The position numbers and the translations under genes were made by a program. Below are positions 42,204 to 50,562 of a stretch of DNA of 64,000 nucleotides, piece after piece; position 1 is the first letter of the stretch; every line of letters starts with the position of its first letter. The notes below the pieces were generated by a model. The model was not told the origin of the DNA. It did no database searches and saw nothing but the letters and a program-made list of their open reading frames with translations. Source of the DNA: JABDII01 sp963815325 (GTDB taxonomy: Bacteria; Gemmatimonadota; Gemmatimonadetes; Gemmatimonadales; GWC2-71-9); the NCBI GenBank assembly GCA_963815325.1, contig CAWFGG010000005.1:62001-126000 (forward strand). The letters are read 5' to 3'.

Positions 42204-43298
42204 GTGCACCGGACGACCGCGCTGCCGCTGCCGACGGCTGACCTCACCGCGCTCAAGCGGCGCGTCGCGCTGCTCGCCGAGAACCGGCCAGCGGTGTACT
42301 GCATGACCGATGCAAGCGGCCGCACCATTTATGTCGGCAAGGCCAAGAAACTCCGGGCACGGCTCTTGTCGTACTTCCGAGCACGGTATCCGGAAGACAA
42401 GGCCAGCCGCATCCTCCACGCGGCGGCGGAGATCACGTGGCACTACGTGCCGAGCGAGTTTGCCGCGTATTTGGGCGAGCTGCGACAGATTCGCCGCCAT
42501 CGTCCGGTGTTCAACGTCAAGTTGAACCGGGCCCGCCGCGCCGTCTTCATCAAGCTCGTCGAGGGACCCGCGCCGAAGTTGTCGTGGGGCGCCTGCCGAA
42601 ATGACTCTACCCAACGGTGTTGGGGACCCTTCACGTCATCGGGCCGGGTGGCGGACGCGGTGCGGACTCTCAATGATATTCTCGGGCTCCGGGACTGTCG
42701 CGCGGCCATGCCCATGGTGTTCGCGGAGCAGGGCGACCTGTTCGACAGCCAACGGCGGGCGGCATGCCTCCGGCATGAGCTCGGGACCTGTGGCGGGCCG
42801 TGCGCCGGATTCGTCACCGTGTCGGCCTATCGAGACCGGGTCGACACGGCGGTCGCGTTCTTGGAAGGCCGGACGATTCAGCCGATCGATCAGGTCCTGG
42901 GCGCGATGCAGGAGGCAGGCGAGCGCGAGGAGTTCGAGCGTGCCACGCGCTGGCGCGAGAAATTCGAAGCGCTCGAGTGGCTCTTCGCCGCCGGCAACCG
43001 CGCCCGTGCGGCCGTCGATCTCCTCACCTTCGTCTACCACGATCCCGGTACCTACGGCGACGACCGAGCGTATCTCATCCGGCAGGGAACGGTCCGGGCG
43101 TGTTTCCCGTATCCCGCCACACCGATCGAGCGGGAAGCCTTCCGCGGAGTGGTAACCGATGAAGTTGCGCTGCCCGCCCCCGCGGCTGGAGCGCTGCCGC
43201 CGGCCGCGATCGACGAAATTCTGCTGATCATGTCGTGGTTTCGCCGGCATCCCGATGCGCTCAGGCGCACCACCAGCCTGGAATCGTGGCTGGCCTAA
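42204..43298 (+). CDS. GIY-YIG nuclease, UvrC/Cho-like
   Basis: 364 residues from GTG 42204, preceded by GCGGAGGG. The N-terminal GIY-YIG domain (about 25-110) has AVYCMTDASGRTIYVGKAKKLRARLLSYF. Middle part has ACLRHELGTCGGPCAG, the cysteine region of UvrC, and a UVR-like helical segment (EFERATRWREKFEALEWL). It lacks the C-terminal RNase H-like and HhH domains of full UvrC, so it resembles Cho, a second incision nuclease. The neighbouring mutM supports a repair role. Confidence 0.85.
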   Translation: MHRTTALPLPTADLTALKRRVALLAENRPAVYCMTDASGRTIYVGKAKKLRARLLSYFRARYPEDKASRILHAAAEITWHYVPSEFAAYLGELRQIRRHRPVFNVKLNRARRAVFIKLVEGPAPKLSWGACRNDSTQRCWGPFTSSGRVADAVRTLNDILGLRDCRAAMPMVFAEQGDLFDSQRRAACLRHELGTCGGPCAGFVTVSAYRDRVDTAVAFLEGRTIQPIDQVLGAMQEAGEREEFERATRWREKFEALEWLFAAGNRARAAVDLLTFVYHDPGTYGDDRAYLIRQGTVRACFPYPATPIEREAFRGVVTDEVALPAPAAGALPPAAIDEILLIMSWFRRHPDALRRTTSLESWLA

Positions 43299-43314
43299 TT
43301 CGGCACCGCCGCAG

Positions 43315-43800
43315 CTAGCTCGCGGCGTCGAGCGGCACGATCCGGGCCCGCGGCGGTATCCCCGCTTCCAACTCCATGATCCCGACCGACGGCTGGAGAT
43401 CGAATCGCCGGGGGCCGGCGGCGCCGGGGTTCATGACCGTCACCACGGTATCCACGATTGTCAGCAGGGGGCGGTGGGTATGGCCGAACAGGATGATTTC
43501 GGCCTCGGGGAACGCCTGATTCAGCTTGCCCGGCGTGGGGACTCCGAAGGCGTCGCCATGGGTGAGCACGATCCGAAACCCGTCCACTTCGACCTCGACC
43601 ACCGCGGCCAACCGATCGCGGAGCAGAAACCCGTCCGTATTGCCGTAGACCGCGGTGACCGGAGCGACCGCCTCCAGGTCGTTCAGGATGTCGAGCGATC
43701 CGATATCCCCGGCATGGAAGATCCGATCCACTTCTTGGAATACGGCGAAGACCTCCGGCCGGAGCAGGCCGTGGGTGTCAGCAATGATGCCAAGGCGCAC
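43315..43800 (-). CDS. YfcE/MJ0936-family metallophosphodiesterase
   Basis: 161 residues with the motifs GIIADTHGLLRPE, HAGDIGS, VYGNTDGF, LTHGD and FGHTHRPL, the complete two-metal site of small bacterial phosphodiesterases. It is the last gene of the minus-strand quinone operon, 3 bp after ubiX. Substrate unknown; no link to quinone synthesis is obvious. Confidence 0.93.
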   Translation of the reverse strand: MRLGIIADTHGLLRPEVFAVFQEVDRIFHAGDIGSLDILNDLEAVAPVTAVYGNTDGFLLRDRLAAVVEVEVDGFRIVLTHGDAFGVPTPGKLNQAFPEAEIILFGHTHRPLLTIVDTVVTVMNPGAAGPRRFDLQPSVGIMELEAGIPPRARIVPLDAAS

Positions 43801-43803
43801 GCA

Positions 43804-44388
43804 CTACTCCCCGACCCAGCGCTTGGCGATCTGGATGTCCAGGCCGAGGTGGTCGAGCACGCGTTGCACGATGAAGTCCACCAGCTCTTCGACCCGCGTC
43901 GGGCGGTGGTAAAATCCGGGCGCCGCCGGCAGCACGATGGCGCCGGCTTCGGTTACTGCGGTCAGGTTGCGGAGGTGGACGAGGGAGAGCGGTGTCTCTC
44001 GTGGCACGAGGATGAGGGGCCGGCGTTCCTTGAGCGTCACGTCGGCGGCGCGCTCGACCAGCGACCGGCTACTTCCCTGCGCGATGGCGGACACCGTGCC
44101 CATCGAGCACGGGCAGATCACCATTCCCGCAGTCTGCTGGGAGCCCGATGCCGGAAGGGCACCCCGGTCGCCGTCGTGGAACTCGCGTACCGAGGTCCAA
44201 TCCCCGCCGGTCGCGCGCGCCAGCGCCGCCATGTCCGCGAGCCCGCACTCCTCCTTGAGGAGTCGCATGCCGTGCGTCGACACGGTGAGCCAGACCGGCA
44301 CGCGTTGGCGTGCTAGAACCTCGAGCAACCGGACGGCATAGGGTGCGCCCGAGGCGCCGGTAATGGCAAGGACGATAGGGGGGTTCAC
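43804..44388 (-). CDS. ubiX: UbiX-like flavin prenyltransferase
   Basis: 194 residues from GTG 44388. The fold is shown by VLAITGASGAPYAVRLLE, CPCSMGTVSAIAQGSS and RRPLILVPRETPLSLVHLRNL. It makes the prenylated FMN cofactor used by UbiD, whose gene lies upstream in the same run. The frame is open to 44583 and would add a Pro/Ala-rich N-terminus inside ubiA; I regard the short form as correct. A 139-bp gap separates it from ubiA. Confidence 0.93.
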   Translation of the reverse strand: MNPPIVLAITGASGAPYAVRLLEVLARQRVPVWLTVSTHGMRLLKEECGLADMAALARATGGDWTSVREFHDGDRGALPASGSQQTAGMVICPCSMGTVSAIAQGSSRSLVERAADVTLKERRPLILVPRETPLSLVHLRNLTAVTEAGAIVLPAAPGFYHRPTRVEELVDFIVQRVLDHLGLDIQIAKRWVGE

Positions 44389-44527
44389 TGGCCTCTCCGG
44401 TTTGGAGTGGGCGACTTGAGTGGGTGCTTCGGTCCGACCGGAGGCGGCACGCGCGACGGCCGGGGATGGGACGTCGACCGGCCGGGCGGCCTGTGGGTCC
44501 GGCTCGAGCGCTTCTTGGCCTTTCTCG

Positions 44528-45424
44528 TCATACGACGCGATCCACAAAGGCGAACACGAACAGGATGATAGAGATGACTCCATTCATCGTAAAGAAGGCC
44601 GCATTGAGTCGCGAGAGATCACCCGGTTTGACCAGCTGGTGCTCGTAGACCAAGATCCCGGCCGCGACGGCAACTCCGACGAAAAACCAGGCTCCGAATC
44701 CAGCCCCAACACCGAAGAGCAGAACGGCCGGGATGGTGATCCCGTGCAGGAGTTTGGCCAACAGGATGCTGCGCCGTTCCCCAAACCGAACGACCACGCT
44801 TCGAAGACCCATGCGCCGGTCGAACGCGGCATCGGGCAAGGCATAGAAGATATCGAATCCGGCCACCCAGGTCGCGACGCCCACAGTGATCGCTCCCAAC
44901 ACCCAGGCGGGATCGCTCCAGCTGCCGGTGACGGCCAGGTACCCTCCCACCGGCGCGATGGACAGGCTGAGCCCCAGCCAGAGGTGGGGCCACCAGGTGA
45001 AGCGTTTAGTCAAGCTATAGGTCAGGATCCAGCCGAGCGCGACCGGCGAGAGGGCCAGACAGAGGGGGTTGAGGAGGGCCGCGCTGCCGACGAACACCGC
45101 GCTCGCCACGACCACGGAGATCCAGGCTTGGGCGAGCGTCAGGGCCCCGCGAGGCAGCTCTCGCCCGGCTGTCCTCGGGTTGAGCGCGTCGTACCGGCGG
45201 TCGGCAATGCGATTGAATCCCATGGCGGCCCAGCGGGCGGCGGTAAACGCCACGGGCACGAGCACGACGATGCGCAGCGACACTGGCGCGGTGAATGACG
45301 CGGCGACGACACCGATGAGCGCGAACGGCAGGGCAAAGACGGTGTGGGGTAATCGGACGAAATTGAAATAGCGCGTGACAAGCGAGGTCCCGGCGAGCGT
45401 TTGCCCTTCGCGACCCGTGCTCAC
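44528..45424 (-). CDS. ubiA: UbiA-family prenyltransferase (4-hydroxybenzoate or futalosine-pathway type)
   Basis: 298 residues with eight or so membrane helices. Aspartate-rich motifs: NRIADRRYDALNPRTAG and DIFYALPDAAFDRRMGLRS, as in UbiA/MqnP proteins. It attaches a polyprenyl chain to an aromatic ring acceptor. GTG 45424 overlaps the upstream stop (GTGA), so it is coupled to the ubiD 3' fragment. With UbiD, UbiX and MenG neighbours, the late futalosine menaquinone steps are a good guess (mqnP equivalent). Confidence 0.9.
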   Translation of the reverse strand: MSTGREGQTLAGTSLVTRYFNFVRLPHTVFALPFALIGVVAASFTAPVSLRIVVLVPVAFTAARWAAMGFNRIADRRYDALNPRTAGRELPRGALTLAQAWISVVVASAVFVGSAALLNPLCLALSPVALGWILTYSLTKRFTWWPHLWLGLSLSIAPVGGYLAVTGSWSDPAWVLGAITVGVATWVAGFDIFYALPDAAFDRRMGLRSVVVRFGERRSILLAKLLHGITIPAVLLFGVGAGFGAWFFVGVAVAAGILVYEHQLVKPGDLSRLNAAFFTMNGVISIILFVFAFVDRVV

Positions 45425-45690
45425 CGGAGCCGAAGGCCGAGGGATGGCCAGAGCGCGTCGACCGCGGCCTTGGTGTCCGGGTCCATTTCGATTCTCTCGG
45501 GCCACTCCCGGTCGAAGCCTTCTTCTTTCCACTTGCGTGTCGCGTCGATTCCCATCTTGGTGCCGAAGGTGAAGGCACGACTCGCATGGTCGAGCACGTC
45601 GACCGGCCCGGGCGTGAAGCGGACGTCACGTTCCGGATCGATGTTATTGAGCGCGACCCACCAGGCTTCGTCCGGATCGCGCACGTTCAC
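45421..45690 (-). CDS. ubiD: C-terminal fragment of UbiD decarboxylase in a separate frame
   Basis: 89 residues starting at GTG 45690 (or GTG 45684, which has a perfect AGGAGG ribosome-binding site 5 nt upstream). The sequence (NVRDPDEAWWVALNNIDPER, SRAFTFGTKMGIDATRKW) is the normal C-terminal end of UbiD, including the GSKMG-DAT-KW-like motif. It is in the -1 frame relative to the preceding 404-codon ORF, and joining them by a -1 shift at the SD-like sequence gives a normal UbiD of about 493 residues. See the separate finding on how it may be made. Confidence 0.85.
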   Translation of the reverse strand: MNVRDPDEAWWVALNNIDPERDVRFTPGPVDVLDHASRAFTFGTKMGIDATRKWKEEGFDREWPERIEMDPDTKAAVDALWPSLGLRLR

Positions 45691-45695
45691 CTCCT
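45687..45695 (-). promoter_or_regulatory. perfect Shine-Dalgarno sequence at the ubiD frame junction
   Basis: Read on the minus strand, AGGAGGTGA overlaps the TGA of the first ubiD ORF and lies 5 nt before GTG 45684 of the second. It fully matches the anti-Shine-Dalgarno consensus. It could start the second ORF or stimulate -1 frameshifting. Confidence 0.65.
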
Positions 45696-46901
45696 GTCGA
45701 CGACGACGATTACTTTGGCCAGCGACATGAGGCCTTGGCCCCAGAGCGCGTTCATCACCTTGTAGGCCTGCCCCGGATACTGCTTGTCGATCGACACGAA
45801 GACGAGGTTGTGGAAGATCCCCGCGGCGGGCATGTGATAGTCGACGATCTCTGGAACCGTGAGGCGGAGGAGCGGCAGGAAGATCCGTTCGGTGGCGTGC
45901 CCCAGGTAGTAGTCTTCCATCGGCGGGCGGCCCACCAGGGTCGCGGGGTAAATCGGGTTCTTCTGCATGGTGACGGCGGTGACGTGAACCCGGGGGTAGT
46001 AGTCCGCGAGCGAATAGAATCCCGTGTGATCGCCGAAAGGGCCTTCGAGGACCAATTCTTCCCGCGGATCGATGTAGCCCTCCAGCACGAACTCCGCCTG
46101 GGCCGGGACGTCCAGGTCGCAGCTGACCGCCTTGGCCAATTCGACGGGCGCCGCGCGCAGGAACCCGGCGAAGAGAAACTCGTCGATGGTCGGGGGGAGC
46201 GGCGCGGTGGCGGCGTAGATGCTTGCAGGGTCGCCGCCGAGGGCGATGACGACCGGCATGGTCTCACCGCGGGCTGCCATTTCACGCCAGTGGGCTGCCC
46301 CGACCTTGTGCCGCTGCCAGTGCATGGCCAGCGTGGTGCGATCCAGCACCTGGACGCGATACATCCCGACGTTGCGGATGCCACGACTCGGGTCGGTGGT
46401 GATGACCATGGGGAGCGTGATGTAGCGGCCGCCGTCCTTGGGCCAGGTCACCAGGAAGGGGATGTCGTCCAGGTTCACCTCGTCGCCGCGGTGGACCACC
46501 GCCTGGCACGCGGGCGTGCCTCCCTTGGTGCGCGGCGGGAATTTGGCAATTTCGGCCAGCTTGGGAAGCATGGACAGCTTCCCGAACAGCCCCTCCGGCA
46601 CTTTCAGATTCAGGAGATCGGCGATGCGGTCGCCGATGGCGTCCAGCCGGTCGACGCCAAGCGCCAGGCACATGCGCCGCATGGAGCCGAAGAGGTTGAT
46701 GGCCACGGGGTAGCGGCTTGACTGGCCGTTCTCGAGCGTCACCCGATCGAAGAGGAGCGCCGGGCCGCCACCGTCACTCTTCATGGCGCGGTCGGCAATC
46801 TCGGCGATCTCGAGACGGGCCCGGACCGGATGTGTGATGCGCACCAATTCGCCGATCTCGTCGATCGCGTCGAGAAAGTCGCGCAAAGAATCGTGTGGCA
46901 T
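45687..46901 (-). CDS. ubiD: UbiD-family decarboxylase, N-terminal 404 residues (frame-broken)
   Basis: 404 codons covering the prFMN-binding and catalytic region: NLFGSMRRMCLALGV, LPMVITTDPSRGIRNVGMYR, ALGGDPASIYAATAPLPP, EFVLEGYIDPREELVLEGPFGDHTGFYS. The frame ends with KVIVVVDRR and TGA, where family members continue. The missing 85 or so residues lie in the next frame at 45421-45690. The domain for substrate is complete, but the C-terminal dimerisation part is missing from this ORF. Likely acts in menaquinone/ubiquinone-type ring decarboxylation with UbiX-supplied prFMN. Confidence 0.9.
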   Translation of the reverse strand: MPHDSLRDFLDAIDEIGELVRITHPVRARLEIAEIADRAMKSDGGGPALLFDRVTLENGQSSRYPVAINLFGSMRRMCLALGVDRLDAIGDRIADLLNLKVPEGLFGKLSMLPKLAEIAKFPPRTKGGTPACQAVVHRGDEVNLDDIPFLVTWPKDGGRYITLPMVITTDPSRGIRNVGMYRVQVLDRTTLAMHWQRHKVGAAHWREMAARGETMPVVIALGGDPASIYAATAPLPPTIDEFLFAGFLRAAPVELAKAVSCDLDVPAQAEFVLEGYIDPREELVLEGPFGDHTGFYSLADYYPRVHVTAVTMQKNPIYPATLVGRPPMEDYYLGHATERIFLPLLRLTVPEIVDYHMPAAGIFHNLVFVSIDKQYPGQAYKVMNALWGQGLMSLAKVIVVVDRR

Positions 46902-46961
46902 CAGCTCTCGATTGCTAGAGGGGTGGGACCGGTGGGCGTCCCGGCGGCTGGGACGGGTGAG

Positions 46962-47729
46962 TCATCGCGCGCGGTCTTGCTTCGTCCCCACGTGGAGCGC
47001 CGTCACCCCGCCGAGGAAGCGGGTGAAAGATACGTCCGTGAATCCCGCGACCTCCATGCGCCGCGCCAACTCCGGCGGAGACGGAAAGCGAAGTGCCGAC
47101 TCTGGTAACCAGCTATAGGCGGTCCTATGTTTCGAGACCATGCGGCCAATCAGGGGCAACACGTGCTCGGAATAGAGCCGGTACAACCCGCGCAGCGGCT
47201 GCCTCGGCGGCACGCTCATCTCGACGATCACGAGGCGGGCCCCCGGCTTCAGAACTCGCACCGCCTCGACGAGACCGGCATCGAGATCGACCAGGTTGCG
47301 CACACCCCATCCCACCATCGCCCCGTCGAAGGCGCCGCTCGGAAAGGGCAGCTCGATGGCGTCGGCGGCGACGGGTTTCAACCGGGCAGACTTTCCCCGA
47401 CCCAACTCGAGCATGCGGCGCACGAAATCGGCGCCGATGATCTGCCCATGAAAACCGGGTTGGCGTGACAGGATCGCCCCGAAGTCCATCGTCCCGGCGC
47501 AGAGATCGACATACCGGCCCTCGGGCGCGCGTTCCCAGCCCAGCCGCTCGACCGCGATGCGTCGCCACCTGAGGTCGAGCCGGAAGCTGATGATGCGATT
47601 GAGTCGATCGTACGTCGGCGCGATCGCACCGAACATATCGCGGACGTACGCCCGTTTTTCCGGGCCGCCCGTGACGGGCAACTCGCGACCCGAGGCGTAC
47701 ATAAGGTCGGAATGTAGTTTCCCGCTCAT
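46962..47729 (-). CDS. menG: MenG/UbiE-family quinone C-methyltransferase
   Basis: 255 residues from ATG 47729 (the frame opens at 47744). Class I SAM methyltransferase: KRAYVRDMFGAIAPTYDRLN and DLCAGTMDFG (motif I), LPFPSGAFDGAMVGWGVRN, LVIVEMSVP. The start motif MF..IA..YD..N is that of UbiE/MenG. It methylates demethylmenaquinone or the ubiquinone precursor. It is the first gene of the minus-strand run menG-ubiD-ubiA-ubiX. Confidence 0.93.
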   Translation of the reverse strand: MSGKLHSDLMYASGRELPVTGGPEKRAYVRDMFGAIAPTYDRLNRIISFRLDLRWRRIAVERLGWERAPEGRYVDLCAGTMDFGAILSRQPGFHGQIIGADFVRRMLELGRGKSARLKPVAADAIELPFPSGAFDGAMVGWGVRNLVDLDAGLVEAVRVLKPGARLVIVEMSVPPRQPLRGLYRLYSEHVLPLIGRMVSKHRTAYSWLPESALRFPSPPELARRMEVAGFTDVSFTRFLGGVTALHVGTKQDRAR

Positions 47730-47755
47730 GATCGTGGCAACCACGCATTCGACCA

Positions 47756-48361
47756 GTGGCTAAGCCCCCACCCAACCTTCGCGACGCCACCGATCAAGAG
47801 GTGGTCGCCCAGGCTCGGCTCGGGCGTGAAGCCGCGTATCGTGAATTGGTAAGGCGGTACGAGCGACCCATCTTTTCCCTCATTTATCGCATGGTCCGCG
47901 ACCGGGAACTGGCCGAGGACTTGGCGCAGGAAACGTTCGTGAAGGCCCTGAAGGCGGTGGGCTCCTACCGCCCGGAATACAAGTTCAGCTCCTGGATCTT
48001 CAAGATCGCCAACAACGCCGCGATCGACCACCTCCGCAAGCGAGAGCTCGCGACCCTCTCGATCGAAGGCTCGCCCCACGCAGTCACACCCGACGCCATG
48101 GAGGCCACGGCGCTCCAGATCGGCGGCCGGCTGCCGGACCCCCTCGAGGTACTGGAGGCGCGGGAGCTCGGCGGAGCGATCGAAGCGGCCATCGGTCGGC
48201 TCCGTCCCGAATACCGAGCCTGCATCCTCTTGCGCCACGTCGAAGGACGACCCTACGAGGAAATCGCCGAGATGTTGGGCCTCCCACTCGGGACGGTCAA
48301 GACATACATCCACCGCGCGCGCCATGAACTGCGGGAGGCGCTCGCGCACCTACGGGAATGA
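47756..48361 (+). CDS. ECF-family RNA polymerase sigma factor
   Basis: 201 residues. Sigma2 region (AAYRELVRRYERPIFSLIYRM, DLAQETFVKAL) and sigma4 HTH (RHVEGRPYEEIAEMLGLPLGTVKTYIHRAR) are both clear. GTG 47756 faces the menG start across 26 bp. The downstream zinc-motif protein on the same strand is the probable anti-sigma factor, so this should be an envelope or redox stress system. Confidence 0.94.
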   Translation: MAKPPPNLRDATDQEVVAQARLGREAAYRELVRRYERPIFSLIYRMVRDRELAEDLAQETFVKALKAVGSYRPEYKFSSWIFKIANNAAIDHLRKRELATLSIEGSPHAVTPDAMEATALQIGGRLPDPLEVLEARELGGAIEAAIGRLRPEYRACILLRHVEGRPYEEIAEMLGLPLGTVKTYIHRARHELREALAHLRE

Positions 48362-48398
48362 AACTTTCCCAAAACCGCGGCCGTAAGAGGGGCGAACT

Positions 48399-49007
48399 AT
48401 GAAAGAGCAGCGCCAACTTCACCTGTCGAATGATGAGGTCGACGCCTGGCTGGACGGGAGCCTTATCCAGCCCAGGCTAGGCCATATCGACGCCTGCTTC
48501 CAATGTCGCACCCTGACTTGGGCCGAGCGGGTCTTGGTCCGGCGGCTCGAGGCCATGGAGCGGTTCGAGCCGAATCCCGGCTTCGTCGATCGGGTCATGG
48601 ATCAGGTCGCGCTGCCTGATCCGTTCGCCCTCCGCGCGGCGCGCCGTGTGTGGGACCGGGTGCATGCCAGCCGACGCACGCTCGCGATCGCGGCCTCGCT
48701 CATTGTGGTGCTCGGACTCTCGATGGGTGGCAGCGTTGCCTGGTCTTTGTCTCACTCTGAAACGCTTACCGCCTGGGGATCGTGGCTTGCCACGCAGGCG
48801 GGCAACTGGTTCTGGCTCGGGCTGCGCGGCGTTGTTTCGAATCTGCTCGAGCACCCGTGGTATTACGCGCTGAGGAACGTGGTCGGCACCCCGGAGCGCA
48901 TCGCCATCATATCCGCCGTCAACATGGTGATCTACGTCGGCGGCCTGTTGCTGCTGAAGCGCCTCTTGGCATTACCCGGTCGGCGGGTGGCCCATGCGCA
49001 GCCATAA
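48399..49007 (+). CDS. probable membrane-bound zinc anti-sigma factor
   Basis: 202 residues. H29-x3-C33-x2-C36 near the N-terminus (GHIDACFQC) matches the zinc-binding part of ZAS anti-sigma factors. A hydrophobic segment at about 96-114 (LAIAASLIVVLGLSMGGSVA) and another near 173-190 anchor it. Position 38 bp after an ECF sigma gene supports the role. The four-ligand set is incomplete in what I can see, so the assignment is probable rather than certain. Confidence 0.7.
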   Translation: MKEQRQLHLSNDEVDAWLDGSLIQPRLGHIDACFQCRTLTWAERVLVRRLEAMERFEPNPGFVDRVMDQVALPDPFALRAARRVWDRVHASRRTLAIAASLIVVLGLSMGGSVAWSLSHSETLTAWGSWLATQAGNWFWLGLRGVVSNLLEHPWYYALRNVVGTPERIAIISAVNMVIYVGGLLLLKRLLALPGRRVAHAQP

Positions 49008-50562
49008 CTATGTCGCCCTGGCGCTCCTGCCCTCTCTTCTCCTTGCCGGACCAGGCATCGGGCATGATCGCGTCGGGGAAGAGTCGGGCGCGTTCGAGCT
49101 GATCCGCTCCCTGTTTCGCCGCGCTCCCCAACCGCTCGCGCACACGCATCGCGCCACCTTTGCTCCCGGCCACACGACCCTGGTCCTCCGCCTCGACAAC
49201 GACAGCGAACTCCGCTTGACCCTCGCGGACGGCCGGTTGTTCATCGATGACGATCCGGTCGGGGTGTACTTGCCCGGCGGGGGACTCGAGGCTGCCTGGC
49301 ACGACCTCGTGGCGGAGGCGGTGCGACTCCCGACACCGGAAGTGGTCCATCTGCTTCAGACCTGGTCGCCGGACAGCGTGCCCCAAGGTGAGGCGCGCGC
49401 CGCGACGTCAGTCCGTGAGGCGGCGGAGTCGGTCGATGCCCCGGTATTCACATTGTCGCGGCCCCAATTGCTCGACCCGGCGGGACCGGGTGGATTCATC
49501 ATTGACCTGCGCGACCTCACCGAGCCCGTCTCGCTCGAGCCTCTGCTGCGGCAGGCCGCTCGCCTGGCCTCCCCAGCGCTGCGGGTCAGCGTGCCCGAGG
49601 GGACCGCCTACCTCGGAGACTTCAGTATCGGCTCAGGGGAAATCGTGGATGGTCATTTCCTGGTCCTCAAGGGGACCGCCGACATGTATGGGTCGCTCAG
49701 GGGAAATCTCGTGACCGTCGACGGTGATGTCGTGATGCATCCGGGAGCGATCGTGACCGGCGACGTTCTGGCCTACAACGGGCAAGTCGTTGCGCTCGGC
49801 GGAGAGGTGACCGGGGAGATCCGCACCCTGAGCCCACTCGGTAGTCCAGCCGTCGCCGTGGCACCCGACGTTGCGACGCTGTCGCCGCTCGTCCTAGCGC
49901 TTCGCAGGGCGGCAGGTCTTGCGGGAGTGTTCTTCACGCTCGGTGCCATCGGCTTCGGCATGGTCATCTTTGCACGACACAATCTCGAGGTCGTGTCTGA
50001 CACCGTCTCAAACTCGTTCGGCCGGTCTTTTCTCGTCGGCCTGATCGGCCAACTGCTCGTGCTCCCCACGTTCGGGATGCTCGTGGTGGGGTTGGTCCTC
50101 AGCGTTGTCGGTGTGCTGCTGTTGCCGTTCGCCGTGATCGTCTTCGGCTTGCTGGCCGTGCTCGCCGTCTTGGTCGGCTTCCTCGCGGTGGCCCATGCCA
50201 TGGGCGAGACGTACACGCGGCGGCGCATGGCCCTCGGTGCCACGATCGGCTCGCCGAACAGCTATCGCTATCTCCTGATCGGGCTCGGGGCGGTATCGAC
50301 CATCTGGTTGGCCTGGGTGGTGTTCGGGTGGGTTCCCGTTGCCGGCCAGGTGATCCAGGGAGCCGCCATCCTCATGACCTGGCTCTTGGGAACGGTCGGC
50401 TTCGGTGCGGCGTTGCTGAGCCGGGCGGGAGCCCGGGAGCAGTTCTCCGGCCGTCTCCTTCCTCCCGACGCGATGACGGACGAGTATCTGTGGGCCACGC
50501 CGCAGTATGGCGTTTCCGCTATCAAGCGGCCGGCGGCGAAACCCCCGACGTCCGACTCGTGA
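48994..50562 (+). CDS. polymer-forming/bactofilin-like membrane protein
   Basis: 522 residues. Signal peptide (YVALALLPSLLLAGPGIG). A periplasmic part with a beta-helical stretch at about 205-275 (GEIVDGHFLVLKGTADMYGSL, GDVVMHPGAIVTGDVLAYNG, GQVVALGGEVTG) resembling bactofilin-like polymer-forming domains. Several membrane helices follow (about 300-480). Its start overlaps the anti-sigma gene by 14 bp, so it is probably part of the same regulon. Exact role unknown. Confidence 0.7.
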   Translation: MRSHNYVALALLPSLLLAGPGIGHDRVGEESGAFELIRSLFRRAPQPLAHTHRATFAPGHTTLVLRLDNDSELRLTLADGRLFIDDDPVGVYLPGGGLEAAWHDLVAEAVRLPTPEVVHLLQTWSPDSVPQGEARAATSVREAAESVDAPVFTLSRPQLLDPAGPGGFIIDLRDLTEPVSLEPLLRQAARLASPALRVSVPEGTAYLGDFSIGSGEIVDGHFLVLKGTADMYGSLRGNLVTVDGDVVMHPGAIVTGDVLAYNGQVVALGGEVTGEIRTLSPLGSPAVAVAPDVATLSPLVLALRRAAGLAGVFFTLGAIGFGMVIFARHNLEVVSDTVSNSFGRSFLVGLIGQLLVLPTFGMLVVGLVLSVVGVLLLPFAVIVFGLLAVLAVLVGFLAVAHAMGETYTRRRMALGATIGSPNSYRYLLIGLGAVSTIWLAWVVFGWVPVAGQVIQGAAILMTWLLGTVGFGAALLSRAGAREQFSGRLLPPDAMTDEYLWATPQYGVSAIKRPAAKPPTSDS

